Shown: piece by piece, positions 19,509 to 25,923 of the stretch | How positions within the stretch are numbered: the first letter of the stretch is position 1 | Layout: each line of letters opens with the position of its first letter | DNA from: a virus | IMG/VR virus record: IMGVR_UViG_3300047328_000107 | Coordinates: 1-33,240 of that record | DNA length: 33,240 bases | Strand: one strand, 5' to 3' | The notes under the pieces: generated by a model | Told to the model about the DNA's origin: nothing | The model's input: only the letters and a program-made list of their open reading frames with translations | Databases searched by the model: none | Position numbers and translations under genes: made by a program

Positions 19509-21998
19509 ATGCCGCTGAAGGTCATCCCCCCGGGTCTGGGCTACGCCCAGCTCACCGAAGCCGTCACCACGGAGTACGGCCAGCTCGTCGAGCTGGTGCG
19601 CCAGGCCGTGGCGGAGAAGCTCAAGCCGGTCGGCGCCGCCTCGGCCTCGGAGTACTTCTACGTCGACGTGCGCGGCATCTGGCCGGACCGGGTGGTGGTG
19701 ATGGTCAAGGGGCGTCTCACCAGCTACCCCTACACCCTCGACGCGGACAACAAGGTCCAGGTCGGCGACGGCGCCGAGGTGGTGGCCGACTTCAGGGTGG
19801 TGCGCGAGGCGCAGGCGCTGCCCGACCAGGCCAGCTTCACCGAAGCCGCGGACGGCTCGATCGCGGTGACGCTGATCCGTGCCGGCACCAGCGGCAACGG
19901 CAACTACTACCCCGACGCCACGCTCCGCGAGGCGGCGCCGCTCTTCGAGGGGGTGCGCGTCTTCGTCAAGTCGGACGCCGACCACACGCGCGGCGCCGGC
20001 AAGGACGTGCGCGGCCTGATCGGCGGGATCTACGACGTTCGCTTCGTCGAGGGCAAGGCCACCGACACCGGCTCCCTGGTGGGGACGTTCAAGCCGCTCG
20101 ACCCTGCCGACCAGGTCGTCACCAAGATGACCGAGGCCGTCAGGCGCGGCATGCAGAACCTGCTGGGTCTGTCGATCGACGCGGTGGCCCGGACCCGGAC
20201 GCGCCGCTCGGGCGCCCAGACGCTGCGCGAGGCGGTGCGCTTCGTCAAGGTCAGCAGCGTGGACCTGATCGTGGAGCCAGGCGCGGGTGGCGGCCTGGAT
20301 CGTCTCGTCGAGGCAGCACCCGACAACGCCCCCTCCCCTTCCCGTTCGACCCCTGGAGAGTTCATGCTCAAGAAGCATCTGATCGCGGCCCTGCTCGCGA
20401 TTGCCGCTACCCCGGCAGCCGTTGCGGCCGCTACCCCGACCAGCGCGGGTCTGATCACCTCCCTGCGCGAGTCCCGCAGCGACAGCGTGTCGAGCGCGGA
20501 GTTGATCACCGCGCTGCACGAGGCCTGCCAGGCCAGCGCCGTGCCCTACCGCGACGTGCTCGCCGCGTGCGAGTCGGCCGGCGAGGCGGACGACGTGACA
20601 CCGGCGATCGCGCGCCTGGTCGAGGCGGCCAAGACGGCCCGCCAGGCGGCCGACAGCCAGCGCCTGAGCGAGTCGCTCGGCGACAACGCCCCGGTGACCC
20701 GGGCCGAGCTGCAGATGCTCGCCGTGCGCCAGGCGGCGGTGGTCCAGATCACCGGCAGCCGCCTTCCGCAGGTGGCCAAGGACCGCCTGCTGGCGCAGTT
20801 CAACGCGACCGCCCGCTTCACCGAGGCCGACGTGGGCACGGCGATCCAGGCCGAGTCCGCCTACATCGCGCGCTTCACCGAGAGCGGCGCCGTGCGGGTG
20901 CCGGCGTTCGGCGACCTGCAGGTGGGCGATCGCAGCGCGGCGGTTCGCGAGATGCTCGACGCCTTCTTCGATCCGGCTCACGCGCGGCACCGCGACGTGC
21001 GCAGCTTCCGCGAGGCCTACGTCGAGATCACCGGCGATCGCTACGTCACCGGCCAGCTCGCCGACTGTGACCGCGGGCGCATGGCGGAGAGCCTCGGGGT
21101 GATGCGCGAGTCGATCGACAGCGCGACCTTCGCCAACGCCCTGGGCAACAGCATCACCCGGCGCATGCAGGCGATCTACACCGGCCGCACCGATCTGCAG
21201 GTGTGGCGCCGCGTGGCCACGTCGGGGCCGGTGAGCGACTTCCGCAGCCAGGAACGCATGCGCATCGGCGGCTACGGCAACCTGCCCGCGGTGGCCCAGG
21301 GGGCGGGCTACACGGCCCTCACGAGCCCAGGGGACGAGAAGGCCAGCTACGCGGTGAGCAAGCGCGGCGGCACCGAGGACGTGACGCTGGAGGCGATCAC
21401 CAACGACGACGTCCAGGCGCTGCGACGCATCCCGCAAGAGCTGGCGCTGGCGGCGGGCAACACGCTGATGGAGTTCGTGTTCGACTTCTTCCGCACCAAC
21501 CCGACCATCTACGACACGGTGGCGCTGTACCACGCGTCGCACAACAACCTGCGGACCGGGGCGCTCGACGCCACCGAGTTCGCGGCGCACCGTCAGCTCA
21601 TGGTGAAGCAGACCCGCGCGGGGTCCAACAAGCGCCTGGGCCTGTCGCCGAAGTCGATCCTGGTGCCCTTCGAGCTGCAGGAGACGGCCTACAACCTGTT
21701 CGTCCGCGGCCAGAACAACGACAAGACCTTCGTCCAGGACCTGAATCCCGACGTGATCGTCGTGCCCTACTGGACCGACGCGAACGACTGGTGCACGGTG
21801 GCCGACCCGACCGAACTGCCCGTGGTGGAGGTCGGCTTCCTCAACGGCCGTGAGGAGCCGGAGCTCTTCGTGCAGGACATGCCCAACGTGGGCTCGATGT
21901 TCAGCAACGACAAGCTGACCTACAAGATCCGCCACATCTACGGCGGCAGCGTCCTGGTGGACGGCTTCAAGGCCACCACCAAGGCCGTGGTCGCCTGA
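19509..21998 (+). CDS. Prohead protease / major capsid protein fusion (829 aa)
   Basis: One open frame carries protease, scaffold-like and capsid parts. Residues 110-262 resemble a prohead serine protease: FVKSDADHTRGAGKDVRGLIGG with H159 as candidate His, NLLGLSIDAVA with S222 as candidate Ser, and SSVDLIVEPGAGGGL. Residues 286-430 are helical and scaffold (delta)-like. Residues about 470-829 are an HK97-fold capsid: ALGNSITRRMQAIYTG, GYGNLPAVAQGAGYTAL, KSILVPFELQETAYNL, then GFLNGREEPELFVQDMPNVGSMF. Such fusions are known in some phages. At residue 286 an internal ATG (20364) has GGAG 5 nt upstream and starts a hydrophobic stretch (HLIAALLAIAATPAAVAA). A nested 544-aa scaffold-capsid product is therefore likely, comparable in principle to nested I/Z of Mu. 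Confidence 0.9.
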   Translation: MPLKVIPPGLGYAQLTEAVTTEYGQLVELVRQAVAEKLKPVGAASASEYFYVDVRGIWPDRVVVMVKGRLTSYPYTLDADNKVQVGDGAEVVADFRVVREAQALPDQASFTEAADGSIAVTLIRAGTSGNGNYYPDATLREAAPLFEGVRVFVKSDADHTRGAGKDVRGLIGGIYDVRFVEGKATDTGSLVGTFKPLDPADQVVTKMTEAVRRGMQNLLGLSIDAVARTRTRRSGAQTLREAVRFVKVSSVDLIVEPGAGGGLDRLVEAAPDNAPSPSRSTPGEFMLKKHLIAALLAIAATPAAVAAATPTSAGLITSLRESRSDSVSSAELITALHEACQASAVPYRDVLAACESAGEADDVTPAIARLVEAAKTARQAADSQRLSESLGDNAPVTRAELQMLAVRQAAVVQITGSRLPQVAKDRLLAQFNATARFTEADVGTAIQAESAYIARFTESGAVRVPAFGDLQVGDRSAAVREMLDAFFDPAHARHRDVRSFREAYVEITGDRYVTGQLADCDRGRMAESLGVMRESIDSATFANALGNSITRRMQAIYTGRTDLQVWRRVATSGPVSDFRSQERMRIGGYGNLPAVAQGAGYTALTSPGDEKASYAVSKRGGTEDVTLEAITNDDVQALRRIPQELALAAGNTLMEFVFDFFRTNPTIYDTVALYHASHNNLRTGALDATEFAAHRQLMVKQTRAGSNKRLGLSPKSILVPFELQETAYNLFVRGQNNDKTFVQDLNPDVIVVPYWTDANDWCTVADPTELPVVEVGFLNGREEPELFVQDMPNVGSMFSNDKLTYKIRHIYGGSVLVDGFKATTKAVVA
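20364..21998 (+). CDS. Possible nested scaffold-capsid product from internal start (544 aa)
   Basis: This is the in-frame 3' portion of the fusion gene beginning at ATG 20364 with GGAG upstream (20355-20358). It would supply capsid protein in excess of protease. The N-terminus (LKKHLIAALLAIAATPAAVAA) reads like a signal peptide, which is odd for a capsid protein and may instead be a helix removed during head maturation. Whether it is made is inferred from the ribosome binding site alone. Confidence 0.45.
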   Translation: MLKKHLIAALLAIAATPAAVAAATPTSAGLITSLRESRSDSVSSAELITALHEACQASAVPYRDVLAACESAGEADDVTPAIARLVEAAKTARQAADSQRLSESLGDNAPVTRAELQMLAVRQAAVVQITGSRLPQVAKDRLLAQFNATARFTEADVGTAIQAESAYIARFTESGAVRVPAFGDLQVGDRSAAVREMLDAFFDPAHARHRDVRSFREAYVEITGDRYVTGQLADCDRGRMAESLGVMRESIDSATFANALGNSITRRMQAIYTGRTDLQVWRRVATSGPVSDFRSQERMRIGGYGNLPAVAQGAGYTALTSPGDEKASYAVSKRGGTEDVTLEAITNDDVQALRRIPQELALAAGNTLMEFVFDFFRTNPTIYDTVALYHASHNNLRTGALDATEFAAHRQLMVKQTRAGSNKRLGLSPKSILVPFELQETAYNLFVRGQNNDKTFVQDLNPDVIVVPYWTDANDWCTVADPTELPVVEVGFLNGREEPELFVQDMPNVGSMFSNDKLTYKIRHIYGGSVLVDGFKATTKAVVA

Positions 21999-22013
21999 GC
22001 CCGGGCAGAGACG

Positions 22014-22712
22014 ATGTCCTTGGCCGACGTGCGTCAGCTCGTGACCAGCCTGGCGCGTGACCAGGCCGGCGTCACGTCGACCGAGGACCGCGACCGCGCC
22101 ATCGCCCTGGCCGTGGCCCGCTACAGCGCAGACGTGCCGCGGCAGGTGGTCGAGGACATCACCTGGCCCGCCAACGGCTTCGTCGGTTCGCTGCCCGAGG
22201 GCTGGTTCGACGGCGCGGCCATTGTCCAGGCGGAGACGCCGCTGGACCGCCACCCGCCCTCTCTGGTGCCGATGTCGCTGTACCAGGGGCCGGAGGGTGC
22301 GCGGCTGATCGCCGCCGACGCGCTCGACGCCGGCGTGGTGGTACGCGTGACGTTTCGGGCGCCGCACATCCTCACGGAAGACCGCGACACCGTGGAGCCT
22401 GGCCACGTGGAGGCGCTCGCCAGCTATGCGGCGCACCTGCTGTGCAAGCAGCTCGCCTCGCACTTCAGCGCAGAGCGCGAGGCCGCGATCGGTGCCGACG
22501 CCAGTGCGACCGACAGTCGTGCGCGCAACTACGCGGCACGCGCCAAGGACTACCGCGGCGCCTACTACGCAGGCATCGGAAGGCCCGACCCGCAGGCCTC
22601 AGGCGAACGCGGCGGCGCCGCGGACGCTGGCCTCACGCCCGCCGCGGCGGCGAGCGCTTGGGAGAGCCGCCCGCGCGTCCGACCGAGCCCCCATGCGGGA
22701 GACGGTCTGTGA
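22014..22712 (+). CDS. Head-tail connector-like protein (232 aa)
   Basis: It is placed directly after the capsid gene, as gp6-like connectors are in lambda/HK97-type modules. It starts with a helical block (LADVRQLVTSLARD, then EDRDRAIALAVARYSADVP), a beta-rich middle (PLDRHPPSLVPMSLYQGP, then VVRVTFRAPHIL), and a helical block with EALASYAAHLLCKQLASHF and RARNYAARAKDYRGAYYAGIG. That helix-strand-helix order fits adaptors that dock below the portal. The last 40 residues are Gly/Ala/Pro-rich and probably disordered. It overlaps the next gene as GTGA. Confidence 0.75.
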   Translation: MSLADVRQLVTSLARDQAGVTSTEDRDRAIALAVARYSADVPRQVVEDITWPANGFVGSLPEGWFDGAAIVQAETPLDRHPPSLVPMSLYQGPEGARLIAADALDAGVVVRVTFRAPHILTEDRDTVEPGHVEALASYAAHLLCKQLASHFSAEREAAIGADASATDSRARNYAARAKDYRGAYYAGIGRPDPQASGERGGAADAGLTPAAAASAWESRPRVRPSPHAGDGL

Positions 22713-23212
22713 TCCACATCTCCGCCCCGGCCCTCGTGGCGCTCCAGCGCGGCATGGCCCAGGCGCCGGACATGGTGCGGCGCGAGCTGACATCGGAGAT
22801 GACGGTGCTCACCCAGCACCTGGAAGGCGAGGTCAAGGACGCTTGGCCGGTCGGGATCTCCAACTCGCGCGAGCAGATCACGAGCGACGCCTTCAGCACT
22901 CCAACGGGAGCGCTGGGCGTGATCGGAACACCCTCTCCGTATGCACCGGTCATCGAAGACGGGCGCAAGCCGGGCAAGGGGGTCAGCCGAGCCGGGCAAG
23001 ACGCGATCGCCGCCTGGGCGGTGGGCAAGCTCGGCGTGTCCCCGAAGGCGGCCAAGGGAGTGGCCTACCTGATCTCGCGCAAGATCAAGGCGCAGGGCAT
23101 CGCCGCGAAGCGGCCGTTCGCCATCACGCTGGAGCGCAATCGGACCGTGGCCCTTCGGGCCTTCGAAGACGCTGCTGCCCGCATCGCCGACCAGCTCGGA
23201 GGTGCGGCATGA
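22709..23212 (+). CDS. Neck / tail-completion protein, HK97 gp10-like (167 aa)
   Basis: Starts with GTG at 22709 overlapping the previous stop. Its length, and a YAPVIEDGRKPGKGV segment followed by a helical part and RPFAITLERNRTVALRAFEDAAARIADQL, fit the gp10-like neck proteins, in which a conserved Y-x-x-x-x-E-x-G turn precedes a C-terminal helix. It would join the connector to the tail terminator. Gene order (connector, this gene, terminator, tube) supports it. Confidence 0.75.
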   Translation: MIHISAPALVALQRGMAQAPDMVRRELTSEMTVLTQHLEGEVKDAWPVGISNSREQITSDAFSTPTGALGVIGTPSPYAPVIEDGRKPGKGVSRAGQDAIAAWAVGKLGVSPKAAKGVAYLISRKIKAQGIAAKRPFAITLERNRTVALRAFEDAAARIADQLGGAA

Positions 23213-23682
23213 GCAGGCTCGCCGACATCCGCGCCGCGTTGGTCGCCCGGATCGGCTCGGTACCGCAGGTTGGCGTGGTGCACGACCGCGAGCGCTACCT
23301 GAAGAACGAGGCGGCCTTCCGATCGCTGTACGTCGCATCGGGGGTGTCTCCGCAGCTGCGCGGCTGGTGGCTGCGCCGAGCCGCGACAGAGCGCCGCGCC
23401 CTGAACATGTCGCGCCGCCTGGTCATCCACACCTGGCATGTGAGGGGCTACATGGCCCTGGCCGACGACGCCGGTACCGAGCTGGTCTTCGACGAACTGA
23501 TCGAGTCGATCGCCGCCGCGCTGGACAGCGACCCGACCCTGGGCGGATTGACGGACCCGGCTCCACTCAACCAGCAGGACAGCCGTGAGGGCCTGCAGGT
23601 GACCGACTGCGGCCCGGTGATGTTCTGCGGGGTGCTGTGCCACAGCGCCGTGCTCGAACTGCGGACCTGGAACTACGAGTGA
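23209..23682 (+). CDS. Tail terminator-like protein (157 aa)
   Basis: ATG at 23209 overlaps the previous stop (ATGA). The pattern is an N-terminal helix (LADIRAALVARIG), a beta-rich centre (LVIHTWHVRGYMALADDAGTELVFDELIESIAAALD) and a C-terminal strand pair (FCGVLCHSAVLELRTWNYE). It matches the size and alternation of gpU-like tail terminators, which cap the tail tube and stop its polymerisation. It is assigned mainly by position before the tube gene. Confidence 0.7.
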   Translation: MSRLADIRAALVARIGSVPQVGVVHDRERYLKNEAAFRSLYVASGVSPQLRGWWLRRAATERRALNMSRRLVIHTWHVRGYMALADDAGTELVFDELIESIAAALDSDPTLGGLTDPAPLNQQDSREGLQVTDCGPVMFCGVLCHSAVLELRTWNYE

Positions 23683-23729
23683 TCCAGCCCGGCGATCGCC
23701 ACTTACAGCCTCTGAACGGAGAACCAACC

Positions 23730-23933
23730 ATGCCCCGTGTGACACCCCGCACCGACGACGCCGTCGACAACAGTTCAGCCACCGAAGCGCAGATCGACGT
23801 CGGCGGCATCGGGGAGACGCTGCCCCCGACCGATCCTTCACCCGCGGCCATCCCCACCGAGTGGAACGACGAGTTCCGCGGTCTCGGCGGCAGCTATGTC
23901 GTCGTCGACGGCAAGCGCGTCCCCCAGGACTGA
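23730..23933 (+). CDS. Small tail-region protein, unknown (67 aa)
   Basis: ATG at 23730 with GGAG 8 nt upstream; a longer in-frame reading to 23637 overlaps the previous gene and is rejected. The N-terminal half is acidic and low-complexity; the C-terminal part (EWNDEFRGLGGSYVVVDGKRVPQD) looks like a short beta-hairpin. Small proteins with a similar ending precede tail-tube genes in other Mu-like prophages. Function unknown. Confidence 0.65.
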   Translation: MPRVTPRTDDAVDNSSATEAQIDVGGIGETLPPTDPSPAAIPTEWNDEFRGLGGSYVVVDGKRVPQD

Positions 23934-23969
23934 TCCGCAGCCCACTACCCCTGCACCAGAGGACCTCCC

Positions 23970-24905
23970 ATGCCCCCGCCCATCCTGCTCCGCAACGTCG
24001 CCGTCCTGGTCAAGAAGGAAGTCACCGTGGGGACCGACTCGGTCCCCACCGGTGCCGCCAACGCCGTCCAGGTCGACATGATCAAGCTCACGCCGCTGGC
24101 CGCCAAGGTGGTCGAGCGCCGGCCCATCCGTCCCTACTTCGGGGCCGCCGAGAAGACCACCGCCTCGGCCAACATGGCGGTGGAGATCGAGGTGCCGTTC
24201 AGCGGCTCCGGCACCGCCGGCACCCCGCCGCAGTGGGACGCCCTGATGCAAGCCTGCGCCGCGGCCGTGACGACCGTCAACGCCACCAGCGTGACGTACG
24301 CGCCGGCCAGCGCCTCCCTGGCTGCGGTGACGATCTACGTGAACTACGGCGGAAACAACCACATCCTGACCAGCGCCCGCGGCACCTGGTCGGCCACGGT
24401 CAACGCCGAGGGCAACCCGGTGCTGAAGTTCTCGCTCACGGGCCTGTTCAATCCGCTGGCCAACGCCGCGCTCCCGGCCGTGACCTATGCCGGCATCGCC
24501 CGACCGGTACCGGTGAACAAGGCCAACACCACACTCTCCCTGCACACCCAGGCGCTCGTTGCCGGCGCCTTCAGCCTGACCGGCGGCCTGGACGTGAAGT
24601 ACCGCAACCGAATCGGTGCGGAGCGCGTGGACATCATGGACCGCGCGACCGAGTTCAGCGCCTCGTTCGAGTCGGTGCCGCTGGCCACGAAGGACTGGCT
24701 CGCCGCGGGCCGCGCCAACGATGTGGGCGCGCTGTCGCTGGTCCATGGCCTGACCGCCGGGAACATCATCACCTTCACCGCCGCGAACGCGCAGATCGGC
24801 ACCGTCACCTACGGCGAGGACGAAGGCGTGCAGTCCACCGAGGTCGCCGGCGTCCTGCTGCCCGGGAGCGGTGGCAACAACGAGTGGTCGCTCGCCCTCA
24901 CCTGA
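23970..24905 (+). CDS. Major tail (tube) protein (311 aa)
   Basis: It is a beta-rich protein with no long helix. It begins PPPILLRNVAVLVKKEVTVGTDSVPT and continues with strand-rich segments such as SANMAVEIEVPFSGSGTAGTP. It ends in a domain (TGNIITFTAANAQIGTV-like strands, then GSGGNNEWSLALT) resembling tube proteins of siphoviruses. It is placed between the terminator and the tail chaperones, the standard position. No tail sheath gene is visible beside it, which points to a non-contractile tail. A small hairpin (GGGGC-4-GCCCC, about 24915-24930) follows the stop. Confidence 0.8.
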   Translation: MPPPILLRNVAVLVKKEVTVGTDSVPTGAANAVQVDMIKLTPLAAKVVERRPIRPYFGAAEKTTASANMAVEIEVPFSGSGTAGTPPQWDALMQACAAAVTTVNATSVTYAPASASLAAVTIYVNYGGNNHILTSARGTWSATVNAEGNPVLKFSLTGLFNPLANAALPAVTYAGIARPVPVNKANTTLSLHTQALVAGAFSLTGGLDVKYRNRIGAERVDIMDRATEFSASFESVPLATKDWLAAGRANDVGALSLVHGLTAGNIITFTAANAQIGTVTYGEDEGVQSTEVAGVLLPGSGGNNEWSLALT

Positions 24906-25063
24906 ATCCCTGAAGGGGCCCACGCCCCGAAGCGACGCGCGGCGCAGCGGCAGCCTCGCACCCTTGGAGAACGGGTGGTCGACCCGAAACCGCTGCGGCT
25001 GGCCCGGCCGAACTCGATCAGGGCACCCCTTCCTCCCTGCCTTCTCCACAGGAGCCTGCTTCC

Positions 25064-25459
25064 ATGTTCCGCCTCACCACGAATCCGGACTTCCTTGCCC
25101 AGGTCGTCGCCCACATCCCGGCCGACCGCGGCAAGACCACCCGCGTTGCCTTCCATGTGGCCTTCCGGCGCCTGGAACAGCGTGAGTACCAGGACCTCAT
25201 GGCCCGCCTTCGCGAGAGCCGGCTCGAGGCCGAGCGCATCGAGAAGGAGACGGGGCGCCCTGCAGTGCCGGCCTTCGGCGACCGCCAGCTGCTCGACGAG
25301 GTGCTGGTGGGCTTCGGCGACGACCTGCAGGACGAGGTCGGCTCGCCGTTGCCCTTCACGCCCGAGAACGTCGACCGGGTGCTCGCGATCTACCCGATCC
25401 AGCCGCGCATGGTGGCCGCCTTCTTCGACAACTTCGGCAAGGCCGCGGAAAAAAACTGA
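25064..25459 (+). CDS. Tail assembly chaperone, gpG-like (131 aa)
   Basis: It is located between tube and tape measure. It begins with a beta-like segment (FRLTTNPDFLAQVVAHIPADRGKTTRVAFHVAFRRL) and ends with helices (PFTPENVDRVLAIYPIQPRMVAAFFDNFGKAAEKN). Its last codons are GAA AAA AAC TGA, which place a slippery heptamer exactly at the stop, so part of the ribosomes should shift -1 into the downstream frame to make a G-T type fusion. Such chaperones bind the tape measure during tail assembly in lambda-like phages. AGGAG lies 9 nt before the start. Confidence 0.85.
   Translation: MFRLTTNPDFLAQVVAHIPADRGKTTRVAFHVAFRRLEQREYQDLMARLRESRLEAERIEKETGRPAVPAFGDRQLLDEVLVGFGDDLQDEVGSPLPFTPENVDRVLAIYPIQPRMVAAFFDNFGKAAEKN
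25450..25459 (+). other. Predicted -1 programmed ribosomal frameshift site
   Basis: A AAA AAC at 25450-25456 is in the zero frame of the chaperone gene, within a run of seven A, and is followed at once by TGA. After a -1 shift, reading continues at CTG 25456 and stays open to the stop at 25918-25920. The canonical heptamer, adjacent stop, overlapping frame and gene position all agree with the conserved G/GT frameshift of long-tailed phages. Confidence 0.85.
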
Positions 25460-25920
25460 AGGCGCTGGGCCGCCACGCGGTTCGGCAGCGCACGCCTGAG
25501 CCCGACGACGATGCCGACGACCCACGGACAGCCGGCGACCTGGCCAGCTCCGCGCAGGGCCTGGGGCTGGACCTCGACGCCCTGCAGGCCCAGCGCCTGG
25601 CGGCGCCGGAGCGTGCGGAGTACTCCCCATCCGGGGGCGACGCGGTCGACGTCTGGCCAGAGCACTGGGAGGCCTTGCAGCTGCTGCTGTCGTGCATCGG
25701 CCAGTTCGAACTGGCGGTGGGCGGCATGGGCGGCGTGATGCACCTGGAGGCCCGGGCCGTGAACGTGGAGCGCCACATGGACTGGCTGCGCATCCGACGC
25801 CGGCGCCGGCCACAGGTGTGGGCGCAGTACCGCGTGATGGAACGCGCCGCTCTGCAAGTCCTCAACGCCCGCGCTGCGGCCGAAGCCAAAAAGGCCACCG
25901 ACAAAGCCCGCCTGCACTGA
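25456..25920 (+). CDS. T-domain extension of the tail chaperone (made by -1 frameshift)
   Basis: The frame has no credible start of its own near the beginning; it is reached from the chaperone by the -1 shift, giving a fusion of about 285 aa. The extension begins LKALGRHAVRQRTPEPDDDADD, has an acidic linker, a helix (SSAQGLGLDLDALQAQRLAA) and a block WPEHWEALQLLLSCIGQFELAVGGMGGVMHLEARAVNVERHMDWL. It ends in basic helices (IRRRRRPQVWAQYRVMERAALQVLNARAAAEAKK). It ends 3 nt before the tape-measure start. In lambda the T domain recruits tail tube subunits to the tape measure; the same is inferred here. Confidence 0.85.
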   Translation: MKALGRHAVRQRTPEPDDDADDPRTAGDLASSAQGLGLDLDALQAQRLAAPERAEYSPSGGDAVDVWPEHWEALQLLLSCIGQFELAVGGMGGVMHLEARAVNVERHMDWLRIRRRRRPQVWAQYRVMERAALQVLNARAAAEAKKATDKARLH

Positions 25921-25923
25921 CCG

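Noticed and set aside
19443-22463. Minus-strand open frame of 1006 codons opposite the capsid gene
   Set aside because: Shadow of the protease/capsid fusion; low-complexity Arg/His/Gly/Val sequence without recognisable domains.
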